DNA of 64,000 nucleotides. Origin: Apodospora peruviana. Taxonomy: Eukaryota; Ascomycota; Sordariomycetes; Sordariales; Lasiosphaeriaceae. Shown one piece after another: positions 10,096 to 21,670 of the stretch. The stretch is from positions 2,470,501 to 2,534,500 of the forward strand of contig JAUEDM010000007.1 in NCBI GenBank assembly GCA_033439685.1, given 5' to 3'. Numbering within the stretch: the first letter of the stretch is position 1; each line of letters opens with the position of its first letter. Below the pieces are notes generated by a model. The model was not told the origin of the DNA. It ran no database searches and saw nothing but the letters and a program-made list of their open reading frames with translations. A program made the position numbers and the translations under genes.

Positions 10096-11688
10096 ATGGG
10101 ATCACACACCCAGTGGAATGGCAATGCCTCGTCTCTACACCTGCGTGGAATAGGTGATCCATTGGCCAGGTGGATGAGAACGAATATCATGCAGCGGATT
10201 CAAGTAGGCGGCGGGGGCGACGGAAGACATCTCAGGGCCACAGCAATGTCTCGCCACCCTGCCACACCACCACCACAGCAAACTCAGCAGGAGGAGCACC
10301 GACCATCGCCAGACAAGCTGCTTCCCACGCTCACCGAGGACGATAAGCACTATCTGATAGGACAGAAGCTCTCATCTTTGCTCAGCGAAGCTCAGCAGAG
10401 ACGCCTGTTGCATGATGCCCTTCGAGCCGGGAAGCTCCCTCCGCCCCCAAACGATGCCGGCGGTCGACAGAACCTGGATTGGATCCGCACCGACCTCCAG
10501 GACTTGATTCGAGCCGAAATCGACCTAGTCACCCTCCAGGCAGATCGTCTTGCGATCGTTCCGCCGCCCACAATATGCAACAATCCATCTGCTTCTCCGG
10601 ACGGCCATTTCGGGATGCACCAACCCGCAACCACCGCCGCTCTCGACCGTTCAGAGAAGCCGCTCCCTGGCCTTCCAGTCTTGGACGATGGCAACTTTAC
10701 CCCTTTTGGCGGCCAAACTATCTCCCGCGGCGAGCTTCAACTCAGTTCCCTCCGGTTCCCCAAAATTGGCGTCGAGCCTTACCTCCACTGCGCCCTTTGT
10801 CGTACCGATCACCCGTCCCGCTTATTTTCGGTGACCCAGCGACGCCTCCCAGCGGGTCTGCGCCGATGTATCGCCCGCGAGGGTTATGTCCGGCTGTGTG
10901 CGCACAAAGTCGTCACCTGGAGCTTGGTGGAGGCGTGTTGTCTCGCGACATCTGAAGAAGGCCATCGAGGTGAAGATGGCCATGTCAGGTTTACTTGTGA
11001 ACACCCAAGTCATGCCTCCCGAAGAGACAGAGAATCTGGTATCCCGGAAGTGGTCATTTTCGGCAGCACCAGCGATGACAACTTCGGCCGCGTCGTGCTC
11101 CGATGGTGGTCAACGACCCCGATGGCAACGGCACAGCATCATCTGCAGGAGTTGACCCCGCCCATGACAGACAGCAGCGGCCGCTCGTCCATGTCGAACT
11201 TGTCTGGTGAAGTACCGGAACCCCAGCCCGGCCGCCGTCCTGGTGTCAAGAACATCATCTGTCCATCTAGGTCTGGAATCGGAGGCGCGGAGCACCATTG
11301 TCTGGACGGTGTGACGACGGCGACGACTGTAGTCATGCGCCCGCGGCCGCCATCATTGTCGTCATCAGCTTACCATTTCGATACGGAGTCCGGGGTCGGC
11401 TGTAATCGCAACACCAGCATCACCATCAGCGATGGCGGGGAGCTGAGGCAACAGCACGAGCTGACGATTGATGCGGTGGACCCAGATGCCAAGTACAGAA
11501 ATCTGAACCCAAGTCCCGATTGGTATGCGGCTGTCCATCCGGACTCGTACAACCTGGACAAGTGGGCGAACGAGGGACTGTTTGGGTTGAGGTGGTGCTC
11601 AGGGCCCGAGTGCAAGAGCTATTTGGCAAGACCTATCGTACCTGGGGTTAGTAGAATACACCGGCTGTGCGGGAACTGGTGTCTGTGA
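10096..11688 (+). CDS. Hypothetical Cys-containing fungal protein
   Basis: Single-exon ORF of 530 residues with a Pro/Gln-rich N-terminus, a helical segment (KHYLIGQKLSSLLSEAQQRRLLHDAL), and a central Cys/His cluster (LHCALCRTDHPSRLFS…RRCIAREGYVRLCAHKVVTW). The cluster has the spacing of a fungal family often found near F-box-like proteins. A second cluster is at the C-terminus (RWCSGPECKSYL…RLCGNWC). Both could bind zinc (inference). I do not recognise a function. Frame and length are intact, and no signal peptide or membrane span is seen. Confidence 0.6.
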   Translation: MGSHTQWNGNASSLHLRGIGDPLARWMRTNIMQRIQVGGGGDGRHLRATAMSRHPATPPPQQTQQEEHRPSPDKLLPTLTEDDKHYLIGQKLSSLLSEAQQRRLLHDALRAGKLPPPPNDAGGRQNLDWIRTDLQDLIRAEIDLVTLQADRLAIVPPPTICNNPSASPDGHFGMHQPATTAALDRSEKPLPGLPVLDDGNFTPFGGQTISRGELQLSSLRFPKIGVEPYLHCALCRTDHPSRLFSVTQRRLPAGLRRCIAREGYVRLCAHKVVTWSLVEACCLATSEEGHRGEDGHVRFTCEHPSHASRRDRESGIPEVVIFGSTSDDNFGRVVLRWWSTTPMATAQHHLQELTPPMTDSSGRSSMSNLSGEVPEPQPGRRPGVKNIICPSRSGIGGAEHHCLDGVTTATTVVMRPRPPSLSSSAYHFDTESGVGCNRNTSITISDGGELRQQHELTIDAVDPDAKYRNLNPSPDWYAAVHPDSYNLDKWANEGLFGLRWCSGPECKSYLARPIVPGVSRIHRLCGNWCL

Positions 11689-12444
11689 TCTTCACAAAAA
11701 AGAAAAAAAAGATCCTACACTTTGCAAGGCCAAGCATTATCCAATTGACCATTGGTCACCTTTATGTCCGAAGACAAAATTATCACTTTATACTTTTTCC
11801 TCTACAGCTACAACAAGCTCGGACTTGCAGACAGGAATCCAAAGATCCGAGTCATGATGATGCTGATGATTTAGGGGGGTGGGGTTTTCACTTTCAAATG
11901 CTAATATTTCGAGCCGCTATAAAGCAAAGATGTTTATCCGCATAAAGATCCAGACGTCGAGGCTGGGTGACAGAGCTCCACGGAATAATTACCTTCCAAT
12001 TAGATGGAGAATTTGCCTGGGCAGATCGGCGACAATGGCGGGTTGTTTCAGGGGTAAAAAGCTTATCGAAAGTGGCAGATCCACCCGAAGCACCGGTACC
12101 CCGCCACTGTCCGCCAAGTGGTGGCGCTGAGTCATCAATGCACCCGCCATTTTATGCACCCCGGCATCATTTCCCTGCCAGCGCCAAGTGACGTCACGAA
12201 GAACGGGTGAACCGGACTTTGGGATTACGCAGCACCAAAAAACTTGCCCAGCTGCCTTGGAAAATCAAGGGCAACCTTCTGCCTTGACGTGCCTTGACGT
12301 GCCTTGACTTCTGTTTTGTTTTGCCAGCGTTTTTAGGGTCCTGTTTATTTCCTATCTCTCCAAGAAAAAGGACGAGAAAAGTCAAACAAAAAAATGAGCA
12401 ACGACTGAGACTAGCTACAAACTCGTCCAGAGGTCCTCGTCCCG
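11689..12444. other. Intergenic region and promoter of DUF2985 gene
   Basis: AT-rich flank, then a pyrimidine-rich leader near 12300-12400 (TTTCCTATCTCTCC) with two tandem GCCTTGACGT units at 12280-12310. The repeats could be protein-binding sites, but that is a guess. Confidence 0.4.
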
Positions 12445-14759
12445 ATGTCGTCTCGTCCAAATTCCAATCCCCACGACCGTCCCGATCCTGTTGTTTCAGG
12501 AGCAGAAAACTCGTACTTTAGCGCGGGAGACATTGCTGCTCCGCCGCATGGGACACCCAGCGGTGCTGCTGTTGGTACAACGGCCATCAACGGCAACAGC
12601 AGCCGCGATGGCGACCTAGAACCCTTCCCGACCGCGAGCACGCCGACAACCGAGCACCCTCCTACAATCCCGGCCCAAGCCCCATCGCAACAGCCGCAGC
12701 AACAACGAGCGCCAGCGAGCCAAGCCCGAAATGTCCAGTTCCGACCGCTCGACCGCCAACAGTCGGCCATCCGCCTGCGTCGTCTTCCTCGACAAGCCAC
12801 CCACGGGATGTCCCGGCTGACACCGATCGCATCAAACCCAATATCACCGCCGATTCAGGAGCAAGATGAGGATACCGGGGCGACAGGTCGGAGGCGTTCG
12901 AGCTCCGAGCCGATGCGGCCAGGCCAGGTTGTGGATCCACCAGCGGTCATGAAGCCGCTTCCCCCTGTGCCCGAGGGCGAGGGACCGCAGGCCTTTGTTG
13001 CCCCGGGTGGCTCGGTGCAGGATGAGCATGGACGGACGATCGAGGAACCCGCGGTTGTGGTGCCGCGGCGGTGGATGCATCGCAGACGCCGAAACACCCA
13101 AGGGCAGCCCGAGGTCCAGGCAAGCGAGGATAACGACTGCTATGACGAGCGGATTGTCGACTTTCTCGACGTCATCGGTAGGTTTCTCACTGTAGAATCC
13201 ATGGTCAAGCAGATGACTAACAACACTTGCTGCCCACACCAGACCCCGAAGTAGCCACCCTATCCTCCATCACCAATATCCAAAATTCCTTGTTTGTGCC
13301 GTCGCTCGGCAGATGGGTGAATCGCAGACCGACATACGACCTCTCCTCTATGCCGCTAATACCGGGCGCGTTCCCTCCCTCTCGAGAAGACGTCTCGTCC
13401 GACTCAGAAACCAAAGAAGACGAGACACCGGAGGGCAGACGACCAGGCGGCCCCAGCCGCGTGCACAGCTTCTCGACCGTCCTGACGAGCCAGGAACAGT
13501 ACGCCATCCTGCCAAACGACCGCTCGCTCGAGGGCTGGGCCGAGGAGGACATCAAGCTGCTGAACGACCACGTCCGCCACCTGCTGCACTCGCGCCGATC
13601 GAAAGTCAAGCAGCGCCTAAAAGGGTTCGTCAAGTACGCCAGCAGGCCCCTCGGGTTCTTGGTTACTCTCTACGCGACCCTCATCACCCTGTTCGGTCTG
13701 GCGTGGGTTCTGTTCCTGATCGGATGGATCTATGTGGGAGACCGCCAGATCTACATGATCAACGTGATCGACTATGTTCTTGTCGCATTGTTCGCGGTGG
13801 TCGGCGATGGCCTCGCGCCCTTTCGGGCCGTCGACACGTACCATATGATATACGTGGCGCACTACCACCGCAAGACGTGGAAGATGCGCCAGAAGCTGTT
13901 GCTGCCGAAACTGCAAGATCACAACGACCTGCCCACGGACCCGGCGGAACCGCCTGACCTGGAAGCGCAACCGCAGCCCCACAAGCAGGACTCGTTTTTT
14001 CCGGTCTTGTCGGATAAGGAGCAAGCCAAGCTGGTTCATCACCAGACCAAGCTGGCCAAGTCGCACACGTTTTACAAGCCGCATGAAACAGAAACGCACC
14101 ACGCGTTTCCGCTGCGGTTGTTGGTCGCTGTGGTTCTGTTGCTCGACCTGCACAGCCTGCTACAGATTTCTCTGGGTTCGGTGACGTGGGGGATTCCGTA
14201 TGACCGAAGGCCGACGGCGGCTACGACGACTATCCTCTGCTGCTCTATCACGGCGAATTGTGTCGCTGGGATACTGATTTCGATCGGGGATAGGAGGACA
14301 AGGAAGAAGGATGTGCTGCAGAGGTTGGTGACGCAGGAGCTGACGGGCGAGGTGATGGAGAAGATGGTTAAAGACAAGAAGAAGGAGGAGGAACGGGAGA
14401 AGGGTGGGGGACGGAGTAGCGGGGTGCTGGGGATTAATTTGCCTTCGTTTCCTGATGTTGCTGGGGGATTGAGGAGGACTAGTGAGGAGGGTGGGAGTAG
14501 ACGGAAGAGTGGGGAGCGGAGTCGTAGTCGGCCGTCCAGGAGTAGTGATAAGGAGGAAAAGTTGAGTGAAGGGATTGAGTCTAATGATATGGCGAGGACG
14601 GCGTCGGAGAGCAGGAAAGACAGGGAGAAGGTGGGCAGATTTGATGCTGCTGCTGGGTTGGGGAGGGTGAGTGAGGAGAATCATGAGCAGCCACCGGCGA
14701 GAGATGGCGATGGTGCGGATGAGAAAGAGATTAATATTCCGGGGGCGTTCAAGGAATGA
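12445..14759 (+). CDS. DUF2985-family integral membrane protein
   Basis: Two exons (12445-13177; 13243-14759) around a 65-bp intron (GGTAGGT…CACCAG) restore one frame of 749 residues; the join reads DVI-DPEVATLSSITN. The N-terminal 245 residues are Pro/Ser-rich and disordered. The core (SLGRWVNRRPTYDL, then hydrophobic spans at LGFLVTLYATLITLFGLAWVLFLIGW, INVIDYVLVALFAVVGD, LRLLVAVVLLLDLHSLLQIS and ATTTILCCSITANCVAGILI) matches the fungal DUF2985 membrane family as I know it. The C-terminus is a Lys/Glu/Ser-rich cytosolic-type tail with many phosphorylatable SRRKSGERSRSR motifs. Molecular function is unknown. Frame is intact. Confidence 0.8.
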
Positions 14760-15205
14760 GCTTTTCTTTTGTTTTTGTGTTTTGTGTTTTTGGTTTGGGA
14801 AAGGAGTGCGGTACAATCGATACCTTGGACGGGCGGTTATAAACGCACGAGAGGAAGCTTTGGCGTTGGGCTTCTGTCTTTGGTGGATGTTGTGGAATAA
14901 TATACCAGGAGGCTTTCGCCGGGGGGACGATTTAAATGATATACAGAGACGCATAACCATACACATTCATAAGGCTAGTTATATCACTCAGTTGCTTCCC
15001 TAGTTCTACACCAACATCCTCGAGATTGCTCACACATCACAACACCCTCCAGCTCCTTAGGCGGCTGTCGAAACTCAAACCCCCCCGAACCTCGTAGCAT
15101 AGGATAAAGTGTCAAGCACTTTGGCCTTAACCATGTTCTTATCTTGGTCGGTCCTGTCGTAGATATTCAGCTCTTGTAATACATTGTTCGGCGCGACGAG
15201 GATGA
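14760..15205. other. Intergenic region
   Basis: T/G-rich 3' flank of the DUF2985 gene; nothing recognised. Confidence 0.4.
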
Positions 15206-15960
15206 ACGCGCTTGACGCGGGATACCGGTGTAGCAAGCCGTGTTGGTTCTTATCTTTTAGCCACCACCGCATTTCTCATTTACGGAGCTGTGATTACGGT
15301 CCATCCGAGGTGGCCGCGGGACCACGCAGGGACCTTATATGCATTTGCAGTCGCTCAGATTGTCCTGGCCTTCATCATGATTGCTACCGGGAGTTATCTT
15401 GCCGACCACGTCCATGGCTTCTACACCTCCTTCGAAAAATTCGACACCCACGGTAGCATCCCGTATTACAGCCTGATGTACTACGAAGGTGTCGCCCAGG
15501 CAGCATATGGGTATGTTTGGTCTTTCTTACCATCACAGTTGTTATCCTTTTCTGGGCATTCGATCACTGCGAGACGAAGCAAAGCCGGATTGAGGCAGTT
15601 GCAAGCGAGACGGCAGCGCCCAATACCAACGAGAAGGAGTTCTCTCGGGCTTAGGTTGTACCAAGCAAATGGCCGAGATGTTGAGAAGGGGATAGTGTAT
15701 TGGTAAGTGGCTACGCCAGACTTGCTGTCACCAACCGTTAGCCGACATCTATTTCAACGTATCTCACCTATTTACACGCCGTACGCCTTCTGCTGTCACG
15801 GATACCTTATCTCGTCTACCTGCTTCTTTTGTTCCATACCGATCTGCCGTATTCCAAAGACAATCCGCCTAGATTACAAAAGACGGTTGACAACAGGAAG
15901 GTGCCGAGCAGGCGGGGCCGACGCCGCTTGGTTAAGTCAGGTAAAGGGGGGTGTAGATGA
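15206..15960 (+). pseudogene. Remnant of a small multi-span membrane protein
   Basis: From 15206 one frame encodes two hydrophobic spans (SYLLATTAFLIYGAVITV and TLYAFAVAQIVLAFIMIATG) and then FYTSFEKFDTHGSIPYYSLMYYEGVAQAAYG. At 15509-15511 the protein-like reading shifts one frame to VCLVFLTITVVILFWAFDHCETK…EKEFSRA-stop, as if a fourth G were missing from GGG. A GTATGT donor sits at the same place, so an intron is the alternative. A further hydrophobic stretch (LLLSRIPYLVYLLLLFHTDLPYS) lies at about 15775-15845 after a possible 39-bp GTAAGT…TTAG intron at 15703-15741. No ATG starts the first frame. I do not recognise the family and treat it as a degraded or mis-assembled membrane protein. Confidence 0.35.
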
Positions 15961-16444
15961 CAGATTGAAGTGTACCTTGGTTTGGGGACAATCTTAATAG
16001 GTTGAAGCAAGAACGGGGGTTGACAAGAGCTAAAATACTAAAACGGATATATCATCTCGTAAGAACTGATACGCTGCCTCTCGTACTTAATGTCCTCGGC
16101 GCGGTCCTTAGGACCCGGTCTCCGAAATCTTCTACGAGGCCTTTGGTCCGCAAAGGCCATCTCTAGAGAAATCCAAAGTTAGAAATAAACTAAGTTAGAT
16201 ATTGCGACATTGCGAGATTTGAGTGAGACTTATACTCCTTAGACCAGGTGCCCACCACACCCCTGGCAGACTGGATCCCTCCAATCTGGATCCCACTCTC
16301 ACACTTGTAACTGTCTCTTCTAACGTAAGCCTCTTACGTCCAATGCTTGCCGACCCCTCAAAAGCCCGCTTGCTTTCAGTTCCATTGTAGGCCGCTGACT
16401 GCAGTTTGATCGGAGCGATTTGGATCTAAACGCATGAGCCACTT
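15961..16444. other. Non-coding stretch
   Basis: No ORF, repeat or RNA recognised. Confidence 0.4.
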
Positions 16445-16898
16445 TTATGTATCGTGGGCCGGGGAGGCTGGGCTAATGGGCAGATGGCTTTTTGAGTCGT
16501 GGTGATTGTCGGGAGAAATAGAGCTGGTTGGCGACTGCTCGATTTTCCTCTTACTATGAGAGGGTTCATCGACTGACGGCTCATCCCACTTCAGTTTGCG
16601 ATCATCCAGATCATCATTCAACTTGCCCAAACTACGACCCATATCGCTGAGTTTTTTGGTGTATTGTGTAGCGCCGTTAGGAAAATTCTGAAGCTTTTAT
16701 TAGCCATACTTCTTAGAGATAACGTTATGGTATAAATACTGACCGTCATGCAAGGCCCAATCAAGTGTCCCAAGATACGTTGCTCAGAGAGTAAGCGCTC
16801 AACTTCCGTCTTGCAATAATTCTCTACCTGCTGAAACCGTGTGACAGCGTCTTCAAGGCCGGCGTTTGTCACCAGGGTGGGCGACGATAATATTATCG
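16445..16898 (-). pseudogene. 3' part of an unidentified spliced gene, 5' exons missing
   Basis: Read leftwards, an acceptor (TTTATCAG, 16899-16906, with TTGAC upstream) opens an exon at 16898-16744. A 56-bp intron (GTCAGT…TTCAG, 16688-16743) follows, then a last exon at 16687-16445. Frame is continuous: …NAGLEDAVTRFQQVENYC…ILGHLIGPCMT-NFPNGATQYTKKLSDMG… and a polar, Ser-rich C-terminus. No start codon or upstream exon can be found before the left end of the MULE at 16994, so the 5' part is probably lost or displaced by that insertion. Family unknown; the visible part is helical and charged. Confidence 0.5.
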
Positions 16899-16993
16899 CT
16901 GATAAATTGAGTCAATAATTTTTATCGCCGATATCGACGATGTCGACCAATACCATCGATAACGCATTCTTAGTCAGCACCCCACTCGACCAC

Positions 16994-17802
16994 GGGTCCA
17001 ATAGGGCCACGGTTCCCGTGTCGGTAAAATTTCACGGGGACCCGTGCGCATTATATAAGCCCGCTACCCCACCCGACTGCAGTCGCCCAATCCCTTTAGT
17101 TTCGCCAACAGTCGGCCATCGACGACAACGCGTCGCGATTTGACGCGTCTCACTCACTCACTTCTCCTTGGTCATTTAGCAATGCTCTAAGGGTGGATGC
17201 AAACTTAATTGGGGGAATTGTCTCCATTCCCGGACGATTGTCTCCATTCCCGGACGATTGTCTCCCTCCTGAGGGCGATTACGAGTCTCGGGATGCCTTG
17301 ATTAAGTCGATCAACGCATGGGCGGCAGCGCACGGCTACGCCTTTGTCACGGGAAGGTCAACTAAGGAGAAGACAGGCAGGCAGACAGAAGTGGCGTCTT
17401 GACTATAAGCAGATGACAAAGCAGTGTACCACTTCAACAGGCTCGAGGGACTGGACAAAGGAGGAGGTGATGGCCTATCTAGATTGGAGTAGAGCAGAGA
17501 ACAGTCGGATTGAAGCTCAAGTAGCTCAGGAGAGAGAAGATGAGCTATCTAACACTGGAAGAAGAGGTGTGGATGATATCTGGAAGAGGATAGATAAGAA
17601 TATCGAGGAGCAGCAGGCTGTATATTCAGCCGAGAACCTGGAAGAGGAATACATTATAGTTAGTGTTTAGCATAGAGAATTCAAGGACTTAGTAACTGCA
17701 GTTGTGAGTTGGACTTGGAAGGCGGTTTTGCGACTGCAGACATGTGAGGTGGGTAGCGGGCTTACATAATGCGCACGGGTACCCGTGGCCCTATTGGGCC
17801 CC
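16994..17802 (+). mobile_element. Internally deleted MULE (Mutator-like DNA transposon)
   Basis: The ends form terminal inverted repeats: the left end reads GGGTCCAATAGGGCCACGG… to GCGCATTATATAAGCCCGCTACC (16994-17066), and the reverse complement of the right end (17735-17802) matches it. The left TIR has an extra imperfect hairpin of about 28 bp (TCCCGTG…CACGGGGA). Inside, the start of a fungal MULE transposase (GDYESRDALIKSINAWAAAHGYAF, FAR1-like) is followed out of frame by its C-terminal tail (GSRDWTKEEVMAYLDWSRAE…). The catalytic DDE core is absent, so the element cannot encode its own mobility. I could not see a 9-10-bp target duplication. Confidence 0.75.
17193..17670 (+). pseudogene. 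MULE transposase remnant (N- and C-terminal parts only)
   Basis: Frame 1 (17193-17402) carries the FAR1-type DNA-binding start, including a 20-bp tandem duplication (ATTGTCTCCATTCCCGGACG, twice plus). Frame 2 (about 17400-17670) carries the transposase tail. The junction near 17400 marks the internal deletion. Confidence 0.7.
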
Positions 17803-18139
17803 CAATCTCAACGTGCGGCGGCCGTGGCTCATTTCATTCCGAGGAATCCAAGGAAGGCGTGTCCCGTCTTCCTGGTAAACTGCTTCGCCAAAGGACCGGA
17901 AGAATCATGATGGCAAGGACATTCACAAAGAACGGAAAGCTCGATTGTCAAGGTAAGTTGAATTCAAGTTACTTGATATATAAAGAACAAAAGTGGAAAT
18001 AACTGGAAATAAGGAACCCGGTGGATGCCAGGATGGCAAGAGATTGAGAGAAACAATAAAAAAAAAAAATAAGAAAGACAGGAAGGGACTCCCACAGAGA
18101 AGCGAGCGACAAGCGGAAAACAGGAAAAAAGAACCGAAT
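17803..18139. other. Spacer between MULE and NACHT-ankyrin gene
   Basis: Contains an A-rich tract (18055-18072) and no recognisable gene. Confidence 0.4.
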
Positions 18140-21100
18140 TCACTTCTTCGCCTCGTCCTTCTCAAACAATGCCAGAATCTTCTCTTTCCCACACGCAGCA
18201 GCGACATCCAAACTGGTCAGCTCCTTATCATCCTGGATCATGGGATCTAAACCATGCTTCAGCAGCGTCCCGAACATCAATGTGCAACCATGCTCTCCGC
18301 CCGCAACCACATGCATTAGAGTACGGCCGTTATTATCCCTAACCGCAACATCCGCACCCGCATCCGCAAACAACTTCCAAACAACATCCCCGAACTTGCC
18401 GAAATCACGATGCCTATCGCTTGCGGCCGCCTCGAAGAAGCAACACAGCGGCGTCTGGCCTCTTGCATTCCGTCCGTTGATATCAAGGCCCATTCCCAGC
18501 AGCCGCAGGAACAGCGCATGACCATATGAATTATCCCCGAGGATCTTGGAGATGCAGTGCAATGCGTTGTTTCCGTCGGCATCGACGGTATGCGGGTCGG
18601 CTCCCGCGTCCAGCAGAAGATATACGCTGGTGCATTCGCTCTGGCTGGTGGAAGAGATGGCCAGGATGGCGTAGTGGAGAGGAGTTCTGCCTTTTGTCTT
18701 GTCCACCTGGGAGACGAGCTTTGGATTTGCCTTCAGCAGTACCTCAAGGGGCTTCTGGTCTATGTCGCGCGAGAACCAATGATTTGAGCCCGAAGACCAC
18801 GACGTGGAGATGAAAGGTAGGTGCAGCGCGTTCCGCCCGCTGGTGTCCACGGCTGTGATGTCCGCCCCGCGCTCGAGGAGCATTTCAATGAGTAGTTGGT
18901 CTTCAGAGCTGCCATCCATGTTGTCTAATTTGATTGTCCGCTGAATGCCAGAAGAACTGGCACACGCTGCAAGTAGGAGGGTCCAACCTTTGCTATCACG
19001 ATGTTCAAGGTCCAGATTTGGCAGCTGAAGGAAGGGCTGAATGATTCCGTTGCGTGAGAGGATCTGGTGAATGACGGTGGCCTGCTCAAGCTTGTCGTCG
19101 TCGTCGTCGTCGTCGTCGTCATCGTCGTCGTCGTCATCGTCATCGTCGTCATCGTCATCGTCGTCATCTTCTGTCTCCGCAGGCCTCCAGAAACGGGCGA
19201 AGGGGTCCGCTCCGCTGGCCAGCAGCACACTCAGCATCTGGGTTCGTCTCGACTCGGAGTCTTTATCGTCCACATCTGTTCTCCTTCGCTCTCCTGACTT
19301 GGTCGCAGCGTGGTAAAGAGGGTATCTCTCGTCTTCTGGTACCTTGTCATGCCTGTAGTGATAGGGTGTAGTCTTCTCACGTGCCACGGCGGCTAGCTTG
19401 TCGTGACGCATGTTTGCGTCGGCGGTTGGGGCAGCAGCCAAAAGTGCCTTGAGGGCCTCGACCTCTTCCGTGTCGATGGCGGCAAACAGCGCAGGCGGCG
19501 TAACTCGAGCGCCGTGAGCGACGAGGAGGTGGACAAGATCAACATGGTTGCCCACCATTGCGAGGCACGGGGTGCCGTACTCCGATACGGCGTTCACGTC
19601 CGCCCCCCAGCCTCTACCAAGAGCCTAGCTGCCGCTGCCTTGAAAACGCTTGTCCCGCACGGCCTAGGCGGGCCCAGAGATGTGAGCGCCGTATGCAATG
19701 GCGTGTTGCCCCTGTCATCCCGCGTCTCCAAGTCGGGCTTGCGCGATAGCACATATGGCAAAGCCTCATAGACCTGCCACCAGTGCTTGCCTGCAGCCAG
19801 GCAATGCAGAGGAGCATCCCTGGCCTGGTATCTGTACATATAGCCTTCGCCTTCAATCACAGCCTCTGGCTCCATCCTTTGAGCATTGACCGAGGCCTTT
19901 GCTGTCTCAACCAGGAAACGGAGAACGTCCATGTTCGGAAGCTCGCGCTCGCAGGCGATCACAACCAGTGGGATTATATGCACTGGCCTCTCCCGAAACC
20001 TAGTCCCATCTTTGTTGTGTGACACCACCTCAGGCTTGCTCGCGTCCTCCTCATCGTCAATATCGACATGGAAAGAAGACTCGGACGGGACGATATCATG
20101 GTCATCGTCATCCTCCAGTGTTGACCCAGAATTATTGGGTGTGGGTGATTGTTGATTTTCAGAGTTGTTACCGAGCGCATGCTGGTAGTATGATTCCACA
20201 CTCTCAAACATGGTAACTCGGGTGGTTGGGGTGGCAAGCGTGGCCAACAGGTCCGCATAACCAAAGCGCGCCAACATCCCAAGAGCCGTTTCCCCGTAGT
20301 CGTTGGCAAGACACGGATCGCATGCACCGGGCGGCCCGAAAGCAGCCTCAACGAGACCATACTCTCGCGAGAGTAGAAGCTGCACAAGTAGTCTGTTTTA
20401 TTCGCCATTCAAGTACTGTCCCTGGGTCATATTTTTGACCGGATCCGTGTCACTGAATGCCTGCGTACCGGAAATACGCCTCAGTTCATCCCAGCGTGCA
20501 ATAAACTTTGGCGCCTTTCAGATCGAAGTCAGTGCTGGTGTCCAAAGTGTATATGGACCGGACGACTTCAGCCAGCTCAATAAGCCGGAGTGGTCGAGTG
20601 GCATGGGTCACCCAGCAGAGGATGAGCAGCTGGATATCGCTTGGGATTTCGGATCGCCGAGCATGCTCCAACAATAGGTCGTTGTACATGGCATTCAGAT
20701 CACCCGGCAGTGTCTTCAAGACTTTCCGCACGTCAGCCTGCGGCTCGGGAAAGGCGTCCATGGCGAGTTTGGCGTAGAGAAAGAGGCCTCTGGCGTGGCC
20801 GGGTACCGCTTCCTTGATTAAGGACTGGTCGTCGACCGGGATGGAAGAATCACGCATGCGGTGCTGGACATAGGTCGCAATGTCGATGTCGACGAGGCGC
20901 TCCTCGAGTCGGATTTTGAGTGCTGGGTACTCTCGGAGCGGCGCTTCAATGGTCGGCACAGGGCGGCTCGTGATCAAGACCTTGACAGTTGCTGGCTTCC
21001 ACGACCCCAGCTGTGCCAGGGCCTTGAGGAACTCGTCGTGGCCCTTGTCCATCTCGTCCAATGCATCGGCCACAAGATAGACCTTGGACATGTGTGCGAG

Positions 21101-21670
21101 AGCCGTCTTGAGATGCGTCCACAGAGCATCCATGCCAAGGCTTTTCAGTTCTTTTTGTCGGTAGTTGCGATCGTCCACGAAGTCCTTCAAGTCCCTTTGC
21201 AGAGGAGGACTGTAGCTGACGATTTGTTCCAGCCAGTCGTGAAGCAGGTTGATGGGCTGGTGATTTGCGTCGATGATCTGCCGGAAGAAGAATAACAGCA
21301 CAGGGTGGCCCTCCTTGGCGAGCTCATGGGCGAGAGTTGCGGCAAACACGCTCTTCCCGGACCCGGGGATCCCTTTGACCCAGAGAAGACCATAGTCGCT
21401 GCTATCGTGTCATTGCTGGTAAATCGGTGCATCCAAAAGCCACTGGCCGGTGCCGTCGAGATGGGACGCAAGATGTCGGCGGTACTCTCCGCTCTCGAGG
21501 TCATAGGCTGTTGGCGCCAGCCACTTACGGATCCTGCCAATCACCCCGGGCGGCTCGGGCAGGATGTTTTCCGGGTTGTAGTTGCTAATGTTGTCCTGGT
21601 CGATGAGAACTACGTCTTCGTCGCTTCCGACCACGTCCAGGTCCATGTCGATATCGTTGCTGTCGTCCAT
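18140..21670 (-). pseudogene. Broken NACHT-ankyrin NLR-like gene
   Basis: ATG at 21668-21670. The first 86 codons (…ASHLDGTGQWLLDAPIYQQ) end at TGA 21410-21412, but the same frame continues directly into HDSSDYGLLWVKGIPGSGKS, the NACHT P-loop with its usual preamble. The TGA therefore most simply replaces a Trp codon (TGG). The NACHT follows (VYLVADALDEMD Walker B; VLITSRPVP sensor) and its own frame stops at 20486. Further ankyrin coding (about 20410-19594) and the main ankyrin block (19597-18140) lie in two more frames. The last break is at a run of six G (coding strand) near 19603, where EAG…ADVNAVSEYG would be continuous with one base changed. An in-frame TAA near 20400 may be another lesion. 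At least nine ankyrin-type repeats and 25 consecutive Asp (19094-19168) are visible. Intact relatives are fungal STAND/NLR receptors used in non-self recognition. This copy is probably a pseudogene. Confidence 0.75.
19094..19168 (-). repeat. (GAY)25 trinucleotide run encoding poly-Asp
   Basis: 25 consecutive GTC/ATC triplets on + (Asp codons on -). ORFs giving poly-Val or poly-Ser in other frames are shadows of this run. Confidence 0.9.

Noticed and set aside
19067..19316. ORFs rich in poly-Val and poly-Ser
   Set aside because: They are other-frame readings of the trinucleotide run that encodes 25 Asp on the minus strand.
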